Shown piece by piece: positions 50,370 to 61,874 of a DNA stretch of 64,000 nt. Location of the stretch: contig NZ_FTMO01000006.1 in assembly GCF_900156025.1 (NCBI RefSeq), forward strand, positions 1-64,000, read 5' to 3'. Source of the stretch: Allobosea sp. TND4EK4. Lineage in GTDB: Bacteria; Pseudomonadota; Alphaproteobacteria; Rhizobiales; Beijerinckiaceae. Each line of letters opens with the position of its first letter. The stretch's first letter is position 1. The notes beneath the pieces were generated by a model that had not been told where the DNA came from, did no database searches, and worked only from the letters and a program-made list of their open reading frames with translations. The translations under genes and the position numbers were made by a program.

Positions 50370-51512
50370 TCACCGATCGGCGCCACGCAGCAGAGCTGCA
50401 ACCAGCGCCTCGCTCTCGCCGATATCGCTGCCGAGGCCGGCCTGTTCGAGATTGCGGGCGATCGCGGCCTCGTCGATCTCCAACCCTTCCGCCACGCCCG
50501 CCATCGCCTCGGCCGCCCCGGCCGCGACCAGGAAGAGCTCGGTCAGAGCCGGGCCCTCGGCCTGCCAGCCGCCGAGGCCGCGCTCCTGCTCGGCCGGCAG
50601 CCCGGCGAGGATACCCGCGACGAGGCCGGGCGCGCGCAAGGCCGCCGAGAGCGTGATCTGGCAGGCGGTGGGGTTGCGCTTGTGCGCCATGGCGGATGAG
50701 CCGCCGCGCCCGGGCACCGCCGGTTCGCGGGCCTCGCCGATGCCGTTCTGCGCCAGCAGCGAGACATCGCGGGCCATCTTGCCCAGGGCGCCGATCAGGA
50801 TGGCGAGCGCGCTGGCGATGCCGGCGATAGCCTCCCGCCGGCCATGCCAGGGTGCGGCGTTCGGAAGGCCGAGCTCGGCGGCCAGCCGGGCGGCAACGGC
50901 CTCGGCCTTGCCGGCAAGGCCTGCGCGCGTGCCCGCTGCTCCCCCGAATTGAAGAACTGCCCCGCTCTCGACCTCGCGCGCCAGCCGCTGCCCGGCGGCG
51001 GCGATGCCGGCCTGCCATTGAGCGATCCGGAGGCCGAAGCCGATCGGCAGCGCGTCCTGAAGCAGAGTGCGCCCGATGGCGGGCGTTGCCGCATGGCGCC
51101 GCGCCAGCAGCGCCAGCCCCTCGACGGTGCGGCCAAGATCGGCCTGCAACAGCGAAACGGCGGCCCGGATCTGGCGGGCCAGCACCGTATCGGCGAGATC
51201 CTGGCTGGTCGCGCCCTTGTGCAGCGCCTTCGCGGCGGCCTCGGGTAGCGTCTTGCGCAGCCGCGCCACCAGCGGGATCGCCAGCGTGCCGGCCAGCGCC
51301 GCCTCCGCGGCGAGTTCGGCGGGCTCGATCCTGATGGTCCCGCACAGGGCCGCGATCATCTCCGCAGCGTCGATGCCGATCAGACCTTCCGCCGCCTCCG
51401 CCCGCGCCAGCGCCGCCTCGAAGGCCAGCGCATGGCGCAGCGTCGCGTCGTCGTCGAAGACGGCCAGCATCGCATCGGTCGATGCCGGCCGGCTTCTCAG
51501 CCAATGGCTCAC
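50370..51512 (-). CDS. pcaB: 3-carboxy-cis,cis-muconate cycloisomerase
   Basis: This 380-residue protein of the fumarase/aspartase superfamily has [22 protein letters not shown] and the signature [18 protein letters not shown] with the catalytic Ser loop. It converts 3-carboxymuconate to gamma-carboxymuconolactone. The start is GTG 51512, overlapping the pcaJ stop by 4 bases (GTGA). Length is shorter than the roughly 450 residues of some PcaB because the C-terminal domain is trimmed, as usual in Rhizobiales. Confidence 0.94.
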   Translation of the reverse strand: MSHWLRSRPASTDAMLAVFDDDATLRHALAFEAALARAEAAEGLIGIDAAEMIAALCGTIRIEPAELAAEAALAGTLAIPLVARLRKTLPEAAAKALHKGATSQDLADTVLARQIRAAVSLLQADLGRTVEGLALLARRHAATPAIGRTLLQDALPIGFGLRIAQWQAGIAAAGQRLAREVESGAVLQFGGAAGTRAGLAGKAEAVAARLAAELGLPNAAPWHGRREAIAGIASALAILIGALGKMARDVSLLAQNGIGEAREPAVPGRGGSSAMAHKRNPTACQITLSAALRAPGLVAGILAGLPAEQERGLGGWQAEGPALTELFLVAAGAAEAMAGVAEGLEIDEAAIARNLEQAGLGSDIGESEALVAALLRGADR

Positions 51513-52171
51513 GCGGCCTTCGCCAGCGCCGGCGCGACGGTGAAGGCGGCCTGCGTCTTGGCCTTGACCTCCTCGAGGGTGACGCCCGGCGCCAGCTCGA
51601 TCAGGGTCAGGCCGCCGCCATTCGCCTTGTCGCAGGTCATGACGCACAGATCGGTGACGATCATGTCGACCACGCCCGCGCCGGTCAGCGGCAGCGAGCA
51701 GCGCTCGAGCACCTTGGATTCGCCGGCCTTGTTGGCGTGGTCCATCACGACGATGACCTTCTTGACGCCGGCGACGAGGTCCATCGCGCCGCCCATGCCC
51801 TTCACCATCTTGCCGGGAATGGTCCAGTTGGCGATGTCGCCATTGGCGGCCACTTCCATGGCGCCGAGGATGGTGAGGTCGATATGCCCGCCGCGGATCA
51901 TCGCGAAGCTGTCGGCCGAGGAGAAGACGCTTGAGCTCGGCAGCATCGTGATCGTCTGCTTGCCGGCATTGATCAGGTCCGGGTCCGCCTCGCCCTCATA
52001 GGGAAAGGGGCCGATGCCGAGCAGGCCGTTCTCCGATTGCAGCGTCACGTCGACGCCTTCGGGAATGTAGTTCGCCACCAGCGTCGGGATGCCGATGCCG
52101 AGATTGACGTAGAAGCCGTCCTTCAGCTCCTTGGCCGCGCGCGCGGCGACCTCCTCGCGGGTCCAGGCCAT
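51509..52171 (-). CDS. pcaJ: 3-oxoadipate CoA-transferase subunit B
   Basis: This 220-residue family I CoA-transferase beta subunit has the catalytic Glu in [16 protein letters not shown] (residue about 47), then [14 protein letters not shown] and GMGGAMDLV. With PcaI it activates 3-oxoadipate using succinyl-CoA. Its start overlaps the pcaI stop by one base (TGATG). A 3-oxoacid CoA-transferase for acetoacetate would look much alike; the pca context decides. Confidence 0.92.
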   Translation of the reverse strand: MAWTREEVAARAAKELKDGFYVNLGIGIPTLVANYIPEGVDVTLQSENGLLGIGPFPYEGEADPDLINAGKQTITMLPSSSVFSSADSFAMIRGGHIDLTILGAMEVAANGDIANWTIPGKMVKGMGGAMDLVAGVKKVIVVMDHANKAGESKVLERCSLPLTGAGVVDMIVTDLCVMTCDKANGGGLTLIELAPGVTLEEVKAKTQAAFTVAPALAKAA

Positions 52172-52881
52172 CAGGCTGCCTCCCTCTTGCGCTCGGTCAG
52201 CTTCTCGATGCGCTTCTCGTTGATCGTGCTCTTGATGACGCGGTCGACATAGATGCCGGGCGTGTGGATCGTGTCCGGATCGAACGAGCCGACGGGCACG
52301 ATCTCCTCGACCTCGGCCACCGTGACCTTGCCGGCCGTCGCCATGTTCGGGTTGAAGTTGCGCGCCGTGCGCCGGTAGATCAGGTTGCCGGCGGTATCGG
52401 CCTTCCAGGCCTTGACGATGGCGAGATCGGCGCGGAGCCAGGTCTCGCGGACATAGAGCTGGCCTTCGAACTCCTCGACCGGCTTGCCCTCGGCGACGAC
52501 GGTGCCGACGCCCGTCTTGGTGTAGAAGGCCGGGATGCCGGCGCCGCCCGCGCGGATGCGCTCGGCCAGCGTGCCCTGGGGATTGAGCTCCAGCTCCAGC
52601 TCTCCGGCGAGATATTGCTGCTCGAACAATTTGTTCTCGCCGACATAGGACGCGATCATCTTCTTGATCTGCCGGGTCTGCAGCAGCATCCACAGGCCGA
52701 AGCCGTCGGCGCCGGCATTGTTCGAGATCACGGTGATGCCCTTGATGCCGGAATCGCGGATTTCCGGAATCAGGCTCTCCGGATTGCCCGAGAGGCCGAA
52801 GCCGCCGGACATGATCGTCATGCCGTCGAAGAGCAGCCCGTCCAGAGCCGCTTTCGGCCCGTCATAGATCTTGTTGGTCAT
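52171..52881 (-). CDS. pcaI: 3-oxoadipate CoA-transferase subunit A
   Basis: This 236-residue alpha subunit has [18 protein letters not shown] (the CoA-binding Gly loop), [31 protein letters not shown] and [16 protein letters not shown]. It pairs with PcaJ. It starts 52 bp after pcaF in the same operon. Confidence 0.92.
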   Translation of the reverse strand: MTNKIYDGPKAALDGLLFDGMTIMSGGFGLSGNPESLIPEIRDSGIKGITVISNNAGADGFGLWMLLQTRQIKKMIASYVGENKLFEQQYLAGELELELNPQGTLAERIRAGGAGIPAFYTKTGVGTVVAEGKPVEEFEGQLYVRETWLRADLAIVKAWKADTAGNLIYRRTARNFNPNMATAGKVTVAEVEEIVPVGSFDPDTIHTPGIYVDRVIKSTINEKRIEKLTERKREAA

Positions 52882-52933
52882 CCATCCCTCGTCAGTGTCG
52901 TGGACTGCCTTAATGGCAGTCTAGCCCGTTGTC

Positions 52934-54142
<1,209 letters not shown>

Positions 54143-54191
54143 GGAGTGCTCTGCTGGTTGCTGTGTCGGAAGGAGGCGGCTCGTGGCAGCC

Positions 54192-54818
54192 TCAGATGTC
54201 GAAGAACACCGTCTCGTTCTCGCCCTGCAGGCGGATGTCGAAGGTGTAGACGGATTGCCCGTTCTCCTCGCTGCGCTCGGCGATCAGCGTCGGCACGCGC
54301 ACGCGATGCTCGATGCGCGCGAGCACGGGGTCGGCCGCATTGGCCTCGTCCTCGTCGCCGAAATAGAGCCGCGTGTGCAGGCCGATATTGATGCCGCGCG
54401 CCACGATCCAGAACGTGATGTGCGGAGCCATCGGCCGCCCGTCGAAATAGGGCGCGCTGCCGGGCTTGATCGTCTCGAAGCGATAGACTCCGGTGGCACC
54501 GTCGACGGGCTGGCGGAACCAGCCCGGGAAATGCGGATCGGCCTCGCCGCGCTTTTCGCCCTGCCCGGGATAGAGCCCCTCGGCGTCGGCCTGCCAGATC
54601 TCGATCAGAGCGTCCTTCACCGGCGTGCCGCTGCCGTCGAAGACGCGGCCGGTCACGACGATGCGTTCGCCCTTGACCGCGGCGTCAAGCGGCTGCGAGC
54701 CGAGATCATGCGGGAAGACGCCGGCGATGTCGGCGAAATTCGGCGTCGCGCCGATATGAACATAGGGACCCGCCGTCTGGGACGGGCTTTCCTTGAGGCG
54801 GCGCAGGGGCTGGACCAT
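54192..54818 (-). CDS. pcaG: protocatechuate 3,4-dioxygenase alpha subunit
   Basis: This 208-residue intradiol dioxygenase has SPSQTAGPYVHIG, VTGRVFDGSGTPVKDALIEIWQADAEGLYP and APHITFWIVARGINIGLHTRLYF. As expected for the alpha subunit the full set of iron ligands is not kept; catalysis needs PcaH. Its ATG overlaps the pcaH stop by one base. Confidence 0.95.
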   Translation of the reverse strand: MVQPLRRLKESPSQTAGPYVHIGATPNFADIAGVFPHDLGSQPLDAAVKGERIVVTGRVFDGSGTPVKDALIEIWQADAEGLYPGQGEKRGEADPHFPGWFRQPVDGATGVYRFETIKPGSAPYFDGRPMAPHITFWIVARGINIGLHTRLYFGDEDEANAADPVLARIEHRVRVPTLIAERSEENGQSVYTFDIRLQGENETVFFDI

Positions 54819-55561
54819 CAATTGCCCTCCATCCGGTTCTCGAACAGGGTCGAGCGCCGGCCACGCAGCACGATATCGAACTTGTAGGCCATGGTGTCCA
54901 TCGGCAGCGTGTTCTCGCGGTCGAGCGCCGCGACCAGCTGTTCCACCGCCTCGCGGCTGGGGATGCCCATCACGATCGGGCACTGCCAGATCATCGGGTC
55001 GCCCTCGAAATACATCTGCGTGATCAGCCTTTGCGCGAAGGCGTGGCCGAAGACCGAGAAATGGATATGGGCCGGGCGCCAGTCGTTGACGCCGTTCGGC
55101 CAGGGATAGGGGCCGGGCTTGATCGTCCGGAACCAGTAGCGGCCCTCGTCATCGGTGATGGTGCGCCCGCAGCCGCCGAAATTCGGATCGATCGCGGCGA
55201 GGTAACTTTCCTTCTTGTGGCGGTAGCGCCCGCCGGCATTCGCCTGCCAGAACTCCAGGAGAGCCCCGCGCACCGGCCGCGCATCCTCGTCCAGCACCCG
55301 GCCATGGACGATGATGCGCGGGCCGATCGGGTCGCCCGTCTGCGCGTGGTTGCGGATCAGGTCGTTGTCGAGCGGCCCGAGCATGTCGTGGCCGAAGACC
55401 GGCCCCGTCATTTCCGAGACGGTGTTGCCGAGCGAGAGCAGCGCGTATTTCGGCGAGCGCAGCACCGAGGTCTTGTAGTCCGGCGTGAAGGCCGGCGGAT
55501 GCCAGCTGCGGTCGCGCTGGTAGAACGAGCCGCCCTGCTGGCTCGTGGGATCATTGCGCAT
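54818..55561 (-). CDS. pcaH: protocatechuate 3,4-dioxygenase beta subunit
   Basis: This 247-residue catalytic subunit carries the non-haem Fe(III) ligands: Tyr in [11 protein letters not shown], Tyr in [12 protein letters not shown] and His-x-His in [13 protein letters not shown]. An N-terminal PcaH-specific [16 protein letters not shown] is also present. It opens the protocatechuate ring to 3-carboxymuconate and heads the pca run, 153 bp after the TRAP gene. Confidence 0.96.
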   Translation of the reverse strand: MRNDPTSQQGGSFYQRDRSWHPPAFTPDYKTSVLRSPKYALLSLGNTVSEMTGPVFGHDMLGPLDNDLIRNHAQTGDPIGPRIIVHGRVLDEDARPVRGALLEFWQANAGGRYRHKKESYLAAIDPNFGGCGRTITDDEGRYWFRTIKPGPYPWPNGVNDWRPAHIHFSVFGHAFAQRLITQMYFEGDPMIWQCPIVMGIPSREAVEQLVAALDRENTLPMDTMAYKFDIVLRGRRSTLFENRMEGN

Positions 55562-55714
55562 CGCGGCGCCTCCTCGGTCTCGCGCGGGTCCCGTGGCGCT
55601 TTGAGGCGTTTCACCGCCCGCGCTCTGCCCGGTTCGTCAGGAGGCGAAGACATCACAATCGGACGTGTTTCGCCAGAGCGCACGATGCCTCGCCTGCACC
55701 ATGTCCGCGAGGTC

Positions 55715-57598
55715 TCAGCGCAGGAAGCCGGTCGAGATCCAGGGGAAGGCGGCGACGACGAGGAGGCCGACCACCAGCGCTGCCATATAGCCCCAGATAT
55801 GCTTCATGCCCTCGTCGGGATTGACCTTGGAGATGGCGCAGGCGCCGTAATAGCCGACGCCGAAGGGTGGGGCGAAGAGGCCGATGCCCATCGCGAAGAT
55901 CACCACCATCGCGTAGTGCACCTCATGGATGCCCACAGTGCGCGCGATCGGGAAGACCAGCGGCCCGAACAGCACCATCGCCGGGATGCCTTCCAGCACC
56001 GAGCCCAGCACGATGAAGGCGGCGATCGAGATGCCGAGGAAGCCCCAATGGCCGCCCGGCACCGCCGCCATCGCCTGCGCCAGGTCGCGCGAGAAGCCGG
56101 ACTGGGTCAGCCCCCAGGCCATGGCGGTCGCCGTGCCGATGATGAAGATGATCGCGCCGGTGAGCGAGGCGGTCTCGATCAGCATGCGCGGCAGCCGGCG
56201 CCAGTCGAACTGGCGATAGAGCAGCAGGCCGGCGAGAACGGCATAGGCGATGCCGATGGTCGAGACCTCGGTCGCGGTTGCGACGCCTTCGACCACCGCG
56301 GCGCGGATGACGAAGGGCAAGGCGATGGCCGGGAGCGCGATCAGGGCGAGCCGGGCAATGACCCCCTTCTTTTCGCGCACCACATGGCTGAGGTCCTCGT
56401 CGCGGTAGCGCCGCCAGACGACGAAGCAGAGCGCGACGCCGAGCACCAGCGCCGGCAGCATGCCGCCGGTAAACAGCGCCGCGATCGAGACGCCGGTGAC
56501 CGAGCCGATGGTAATCAATACGATCGAGGGCGGGATCGTCTCGGTCTGCGCCCCGGTGGCCGAGAGCAGCGCGACGAGATCGCCGGGCTTGGCGCCGCGC
56601 TTCTGCATCTCGGGGAAGAGCACGGGGGCGATGGCGGCCATGTCGGCGATCTTCGAGCCGGAAATCCCGGAGACCAGGTACATCGCGCCGATCAGCACAT
56701 AGGAGAGCCCGCCGCGGACATGGCCGAGCAGCGAGGCGAGGAACTGGATCATCGCCCGCGCCATGCCGGTCATCTCGATCAGCGCGCCGAGGAAGATGAA
56801 CAGCGGCACGGCGAGCAGGATGAGATGGCTCATGCCCTCGTCGAGCCGGCCGACCATCACCAGCATCGGCGTGGAGGTGGTGCAGGCAAGATAGCCGAAG
56901 GTGGCGAGCGCGAAGGAAAACGCGATCGGCACGCCGGAGAAGACGTTGAGCGCCACCACCCCGACGAAGAAGACGATCAGGTTGAGCTTGCCCAGCGGCT
57001 TCAGCGCCGGCCCCGCCAGCCAGAACAGACCCACCAGCAGAGCCGTGATCGCCACTGCCGCCAGGACGGGCTTCCAGTCGCGGAAGCGCGCCAGCCGGAA
57101 CCCCGCCGCCGCCAGCATCAGCGCGATGCCGACCGGCAGCGCGGCGGCACGCCAGGCATTGGAGATGCCGAGCGCGGGGGTGACGATGAAGTTCTCCTCT
57201 TCCGCATAGTCGATCGCATGCGGGATGATCATCAGCAGGAAGGCGATCGAGGCCGTCAGCGCCAGCGCCTCGAGCAGCGGGCGCAGATGCGCCGGCACCC
57301 GCGTCACCAGCCCTGTCATGCGCATGTGTTCGCCGCGATGCAGCGCCAGCACCGCGCCGAGCATCGAGAGCCACAGGAACAGGATCGAGGCGAGTTCGTC
57401 CGACCAGATCAGCGGGGCATGGAAGACATAGCGTGCCATCACGCCTGCGCCGAGGATCACGATCTCCGTCAGCACCAGCGTCGCCGCGACGACTTCGACA
57501 AGCCGCGCCAGAACGCGCTCGATCGTCGCCGAGAGCCGGCCCGTCGCCGTCGTAGGCAGGACGGGCGGCGCGGCCAGGCTCGCTCCGTGCAGTTCCAT
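55715..57598 (-). CDS. fused TRAP transporter permease (DctQ-DctM)
   Basis: In this 627-residue membrane protein, residues about 25-175 are a DctQ-like small subunit (VMARYVFHAPLIWSDELASILFLWLSMLGA). Residues about 200-627 are the DctM large subunit (FSGVPIAFSFALATFGYL, VPLFIFLGALIEMTGMARAMIQFL, SGISGSKIADMAAIAPVLFPEM, APPFGVGYYGA). It would import an organic acid with a sodium or proton gradient. The required periplasmic DctP protein is not encoded nearby. Position just before pcaH suggests an aromatic or dicarboxylic substrate. Confidence 0.92.
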   Translation of the reverse strand: MELHGASLAAPPVLPTTATGRLSATIERVLARLVEVVAATLVLTEIVILGAGVMARYVFHAPLIWSDELASILFLWLSMLGAVLALHRGEHMRMTGLVTRVPAHLRPLLEALALTASIAFLLMIIPHAIDYAEEENFIVTPALGISNAWRAAALPVGIALMLAAAGFRLARFRDWKPVLAAVAITALLVGLFWLAGPALKPLGKLNLIVFFVGVVALNVFSGVPIAFSFALATFGYLACTTSTPMLVMVGRLDEGMSHLILLAVPLFIFLGALIEMTGMARAMIQFLASLLGHVRGGLSYVLIGAMYLVSGISGSKIADMAAIAPVLFPEMQKRGAKPGDLVALLSATGAQTETIPPSIVLITIGSVTGVSIAALFTGGMLPALVLGVALCFVVWRRYRDEDLSHVVREKKGVIARLALIALPAIALPFVIRAAVVEGVATATEVSTIGIAYAVLAGLLLYRQFDWRRLPRMLIETASLTGAIIFIIGTATAMAWGLTQSGFSRDLAQAMAAVPGGHWGFLGISIAAFIVLGSVLEGIPAMVLFGPLVFPIARTVGIHEVHYAMVVIFAMGIGLFAPPFGVGYYGACAISKVNPDEGMKHIWGYMAALVVGLLVVAAFPWISTGFLR

Positions 57599-57811
57599 GA
57601 GTCGTTTCCCGCGATTGTTTTGCGGCCTTATAGGCCTGCGCGCTGGGGACAAGCCAGTCCGGGAACGAGCGGTCGCCGATGCGTGCGGCGCCCTCCACAG
57701 CTTGCTGACGCCGGCTGGCAGCGCCTGCGCCTATCGCTCGTCCTACACCAAGCGCGCTGCCGGCCATGTGCGGGGTTGCGCTCCGAGGCCCAAAAGCAGA
57801 TTCATCGTCCG

Positions 57812-58288
57812 ATGCCAGCCCTTGCCGTCCTCAATCCCGCGCCGGCGCGGCCCGAGATCACACGCTCCGTCTGCCGCGGCGCGAGCCGGCACCTGCGCGA
57901 ACGCGGCTATGCCGTCGTCAAGGAGATGACCTTCGCCAACGGCCGTCGCGGCGACATCGTCGCGCTGCTGCCGAGCGGCGAATTGTGGGTTGTCGAGGTG
58001 AAGTCCGGCGTGCTCGACTACCGGGTCGACGGCAAATGGCCGGACTACCGGGACTATTGCGACGGCTTCCTCTTCGCCGTCGCCCCGGATTTTCCGCAGG
58101 AGATCCTGCCCGACGATGTCGGGCTGATCGTCGCCGACGGCTATGGCGGCGCGCTCCTGCGGGAGCCGCCCCGGCATCCGCTCGCCCCGGCCCGCCGCAA
58201 GATGCTGACCATCGCCTTCGCCCGGCTGGCGGCCGGGCGGCTGGCGCAGATCGAGGATCCGGACGGGCTGGACGGGTTGGCCAGGTGA
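57812..58288 (+). CDS. mmcB: MmcB family DNA repair protein
   Basis: This 158-residue protein has EITRSVCRGASRHLRERGYAVVKEMTFANGRRGDIVALLPSGELWVVEVKSGVLDYRVDGKWPDYRDYCDGFLFAV. The D..EVK arrangement is the PD-(D/E)XK nuclease core of the MmcB/DUF3560-like group named for mitomycin C resistance in Caulobacter. It is convergent with the RegA/ActR gene (4-bp gap), an arrangement seen in other Hyphomicrobiales. Confidence 0.88.
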   Translation: MPALAVLNPAPARPEITRSVCRGASRHLRERGYAVVKEMTFANGRRGDIVALLPSGELWVVEVKSGVLDYRVDGKWPDYRDYCDGFLFAVAPDFPQEILPDDVGLIVADGYGGALLREPPRHPLAPARRKMLTIAFARLAAGRLAQIEDPDGLDGLAR

Positions 58289-58292
58289 GGGT

Positions 58293-58859
58293 CTAGCGCG
58301 GGGCGCGCTTCGCCAGGATGCGCTGCAGCGTGCGCCGGTGCATCCCGAGGCGCCGGGCCGTCTCCGAGACGTTGCGGCTGCAGAGTTCATAGACGCGCTG
58401 GATATGCTCCCAGCGCACCCGGTCGGCCGACATCGGGTTTTCCGGCGGCTGCGGGCGCGCGTCGCGCAGGGCGGCGAGGGCGGCATGGATTTCGTCGGCA
58501 TCGGCGGGCTTGGCCAGGAAATCGAAGGCGCCGAGTTTCACCGCGCTGACGGCGGTGGCGATGTTGCCGTAGCCGGTCAGGACGATCCCGCGCGCATCCG
58601 GCCGCTTTTCCTTCAGCCTGGCGATGACGTCGAGCCCGTTGCCGTCGCCCAGGCGCAGGTCGATCACCGCGAAGGCGGGCGGCGCCTCTTCCACCGCCGC
58701 AAGCCCGGCCGCGACGGTGTCGGCCATGCGGACGGTATAGCCGCGCCCTTCCATGGCGCGGGCGAGGCGGGTCAGGAACGGCTTGTCGTCATCGACCAGC
58801 AGGAGGGACATGTCCGCCGCGGGATCGGTGGTCGCGCTCTGGCTCGTTTCCGACTGCAT
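58293..58859 (-). CDS. ActR/RegA/PrrA redox response regulator
   Basis: This 188-residue regulator has a receiver domain with the DDDKPFL acidic pair, phospho-Asp in FAVIDLRLGDGNG, LTGYGN and FLAKPAD. The C-terminal Fis-like HTH has WEHIQRVYELCSRNVSETARRLGMHRRTLQRILAKRAPR, nearly invariant in the RegA group. It controls redox, carbon and nitrogen functions with its kinase, encoded 94 bp upstream. ATG 58859 has AGGAG 6 bases upstream; 58862 is also possible. Confidence 0.95.
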   Translation of the reverse strand: MQSETSQSATTDPAADMSLLLVDDDKPFLTRLARAMEGRGYTVRMADTVAAGLAAVEEAPPAFAVIDLRLGDGNGLDVIARLKEKRPDARGIVLTGYGNIATAVSAVKLGAFDFLAKPADADEIHAALAALRDARPQPPENPMSADRVRWEHIQRVYELCSRNVSETARRLGMHRRTLQRILAKRAPR

Positions 58860-58953
58860 CATGATCTCCTGCCGCTTGTCCAAACGCGCTGCGGCTGCGC
58901 GGGTTCTCCGGATGATCGCCGTTGATACGCATCTGGCACGCCAACGGACCTCA

Positions 58954-60297
58954 TCATCTAGGCTCGGCGGCGGCGTTTGGGTACCCCGAGGGGAAAGAGG
59001 CGCCGGCTTCGAAGATCTCCCGCGGCCAGGCGATGCGGATCGAGGCCCCGGTTTCGGGCGCCGGCCGGTTGGAGAATTCGAGCGCGGCTCCCCCCCGTTC
59101 CAGCAGCGTCTTGGCGATGAACAGGCCGAGCCCGAGCCCGCCGCCCGCCCGGCTCTCGCCCGAGCTGCGTGAAAGATAGGGCTCGCCGGCCCGCATCAGC
59201 ACGTCCGGCGGAAAGCCCGGCCCGTCATCGGCGATGGTGAGCAGGACATGGCTCGCGGTCCAGTCCGCCTTGATCGACACGGTCGTCCTGGCGAAATCGA
59301 CGGCGTTGTCGACGATGTTGCCGAGGCCGTAGATCATGCCGGGATTGCGGCGGCAGACCGGCTCGGGCTTCTCGCCCGTCAGGCTGATCTCGAAGGGCAC
59401 GCCGAAGGGCCGCTGCGGCCCGGCCGCTTCCTCGATCAGCAGGCGCAGTGTTAGCTGGTCGAGCGGGCCGGCATCCTCGTCCTGCAGGCTTGACAGCTTG
59501 GCGAGGATGCCGCGGCAGCGCTCCACCTGCTCGCGCAGCAGCGCGATGTCCTCCGCCATTTCGCCCTCGGGCGGGGCGAGCCGGGTCAGCTCGCGTGCCA
59601 CCAGTGCGATCGTGCCGAGCGGCGTGCCGAGCTCGTGGGCGGCGGCCGCGGCGAGCCCGTCGAGCTGGGAGAGATGCTGTTCGCGCGCCAGGACCAGCTC
59701 GGTCGCCGCGAGCGCATCGGAGAGGTCTCGCGCCTCCTTGGCGACGCGCCAGGCGTAGATGCCGGTGAAGGCGAGGCCGAGCACCAGCGCGGTCCAGTTG
59801 CCGAACTGGTAGGCCGGCGGCAGCACCGGCCGGTCGGCACCGGTCCAGGGCAGTGGCATGTGGAACAGGCTGAGCGCCGTCGCCAGCACGGCGGCGAGCC
59901 CGCCGAGCGCGAGCGTGCGCGCGGGCGGCAGGGCGGTCGCCGAGATCAGCACCGGCGCCAGGAACAGGATGGCGAAGGGATTCTGCAGGCCGCCGGTCAT
60001 GTAGAGCAGCGCGGCGAGCTGCACGATGTCGAAGGCGAGCAGGGCCGTCGCCGGCGCGTCCTTCAGCCGGTGGCTGAGCGGGAAGCGGATGCGCAGCGCG
60101 ATGTTGAGCCAGGCGGAGATCGCGATGACGGCGAAGCACCAGCCGAAGGGCAGGGTGAAGCCGAGGCCGAAATGCACGCCCGCGACCGCGGCGCTCTGGC
60201 CGGCCACCGCGAGCCAGCGCAGCCTGACCAGCGTATCGAGGCGCAGATGCCGATTCTGGCGCAGCAGCACCGATTCCGCCAGGTCCTGCGCCGTCAT
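58954..60297 (-). CDS. ActS/RegB/PrrB redox sensor histidine kinase
   Basis: This 447-residue kinase has about six N-terminal membrane helices (30-190) and the quinone-site-like sequence MTGGLQNPFAILFLAPV. The H-box is LAAAAAHELGTPLGTIAL with the phosphorylated His, followed by the N box NIVDNAVDFA, DGPGFP and GGGLGLGLFI. The redox cysteine of RegB (in the H-box-following linker) is not obvious: the stretch after REQVERCRGIL has one Cys that may correspond. It pairs with the downstream regulator. Confidence 0.94.
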   Translation of the reverse strand: MTAQDLAESVLLRQNRHLRLDTLVRLRWLAVAGQSAAVAGVHFGLGFTLPFGWCFAVIAISAWLNIALRIRFPLSHRLKDAPATALLAFDIVQLAALLYMTGGLQNPFAILFLAPVLISATALPPARTLALGGLAAVLATALSLFHMPLPWTGADRPVLPPAYQFGNWTALVLGLAFTGIYAWRVAKEARDLSDALAATELVLAREQHLSQLDGLAAAAAHELGTPLGTIALVARELTRLAPPEGEMAEDIALLREQVERCRGILAKLSSLQDEDAGPLDQLTLRLLIEEAAGPQRPFGVPFEISLTGEKPEPVCRRNPGMIYGLGNIVDNAVDFARTTVSIKADWTASHVLLTIADDGPGFPPDVLMRAGEPYLSRSSGESRAGGGLGLGLFIAKTLLERGGAALEFSNRPAPETGASIRIAWPREIFEAGASFPSGYPNAAAEPR

Positions 60298-60473
60298 CGC
60301 CGCCGGTCCGGGCACTGTCGGGGCGGCACGGGCGCGGGAGCCTTCCTTGCATCGGTCATCAGCATGGCAGGAGAATCTTAGCCTTTAGCCGGGTTGAATG
60401 AGAACAAATTCGACGTAGAGTGGTTTGTTGCGTTGCGGCATCCTCTGCTGCGACGCCGGAAAGATGATCGAGC

Positions 60474-61790
60474 ATGAACGGGGCCACCATGTCCTTCGCC
60501 TACCATGCCTACGAAGCCGTGCACATGATGGTGAGCCCGATGCGGGGCGTCTCCGACGCCATGCAGCTCGCTTTCAAGAACCCGGCCAATCCGCTGACCT
60601 ACACGCCTCTCGGCCGCACCGTCGCCGCCTCCTGCGAGCTCTTCGAGCGCATGACGCGCCGCTACGGCAAGCCGGCCTTCGGCCTGGGCGAAACGACCAT
60701 CGATGGCGTGAAGGTCCCGGTCGAGGAGCGGGTGGTCTGGGAACGACCCTTCTGCAAGCTCGTCTATTTCGACCGCAAGATCACCGGTCGCCGCAAGCCG
60801 CAGCCCAAGATCCTGCTCGTCGCGCCGATGTCGGGCCATTACGCCACGCTGCTGCGCGGCACCGTCGAGGCCTTCCTGCCCGGACATGAAGTCTACATCA
60901 CCGACTGGGTCGACGCCCGTCTGGTGCCGCTCAGCGCGGGCCCCTTTGATCTCGACGATTATGTCGACTACGTCATCGACATGCTGCACACGCTCGGCCC
61001 CGACACCCATGTCATGGCCGTCTGCCAGCCCTCGGTGCCGGTTCTGGCGGCCATCGCCCGCATGGAGGCCGAGGACGACGACGCCGCGCCGCGCTCGATG
61101 ACCCTGATGGGCGGGCCGATCGACACCCGCCGCTCCCCGACCGCGGTGAACGAGCTCGCCATGGAACGCGGTATCGACTGGTTCCGCCGCAACTGCATCA
61201 CCACCGTGCCCTTGCCCAATATGGGCGCGTTCCGGCAGGTCTATCCCGGCTTCATGCAGCTCTCGGGCTTCATGGCGATGAACATCGACCGGCACCTGAC
61301 CGCTCATTACGACATGTTCAAGCATCTGGTCACCGGCGATGGCGACTCCGCCGAGAAGCACCGCGATTTCTACGACGAGTATCTCGCCGTCATGGACCTG
61401 ACCGCCGAGTTCTACCTGCAGACGGTCGACACGGTCTTCGTCAAGCATGCCCTGCCCAAGGGCGAGATGATGCATCGCGACAAGCCGGTCGATCTCACCG
61501 CCATCCGCCGCGTGGCCCTGATGACGGTCGAGGGTGAGAACGACGACATCTCGGGCGTCGGCCAGACCAAGGCGGCGCATGACCTCTGCGTCAACATCCC
61601 CGACGACAAGCGGGTGCATTACCTCCAGCCCAAGGTCGGCCATTACGGCGTCTTCAACGGCTCGCGTTTCCGCTCGGAAATCCAGCCGCGCATCTCCGAC
61701 TTCATGGTCAGCCTCGACATGGAGGCCGCCAAGGGGCGCCGCAACGACAGCGCCGCCGAGCAGCGCAAGGGTCTCAAGGTCGTTGCCTGA
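60474..61790 (+). CDS. phaZ: intracellular polyhydroxyalkanoate depolymerase
   Basis: This 438-residue alpha/beta hydrolase degrades stored PHB granules. Family markers are the N-terminal YHAYEAVHMMVSPMRGVSDAMQLAF, LVAPMSGHYATLLRGTVEAFLPGHEVYITDWVDAR, the nucleophile elbow with Cys in VMAVCQPSVPVLAA, and the catalytic His in KVGHYGVFNGSRF. No signal peptide, so cytoplasmic. Alternative start ATG 60489. It is divergent from the RegB gene. Confidence 0.95.
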   Translation: MNGATMSFAYHAYEAVHMMVSPMRGVSDAMQLAFKNPANPLTYTPLGRTVAASCELFERMTRRYGKPAFGLGETTIDGVKVPVEERVVWERPFCKLVYFDRKITGRRKPQPKILLVAPMSGHYATLLRGTVEAFLPGHEVYITDWVDARLVPLSAGPFDLDDYVDYVIDMLHTLGPDTHVMAVCQPSVPVLAAIARMEAEDDDAAPRSMTLMGGPIDTRRSPTAVNELAMERGIDWFRRNCITTVPLPNMGAFRQVYPGFMQLSGFMAMNIDRHLTAHYDMFKHLVTGDGDSAEKHRDFYDEYLAVMDLTAEFYLQTVDTVFVKHALPKGEMMHRDKPVDLTAIRRVALMTVEGENDDISGVGQTKAAHDLCVNIPDDKRVHYLQPKVGHYGVFNGSRFRSEIQPRISDFMVSLDMEAAKGRRNDSAAEQRKGLKVVA

Positions 61791-61805
61791 GGCTGAAGCC
61801 GAGCT

Positions 61806-61821
61806 CCGCCGCTGACGGCGG
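61806..61821 (+). terminator. GC hairpin after phaZ
   Basis: CCGCCG (61806-61811) pairs with CGGCGG (61816-61821) around CTGA, 16 bases after the phaZ stop. No T-run. Confidence 0.4.
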
Positions 61822-61874
61822 CGGGCCGAGGAAGCCATTGCCGCGGCGTTGCCGAATCCGCATATTGACGCCGC

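Noticed and set aside
55031..58288. 1085-codon plus-strand frame over the pca and TRAP genes
   Set aside because: Only its last 159 codons match a family (MmcB, starting at 57812); the rest is antisense to pcaH and the TRAP permease.
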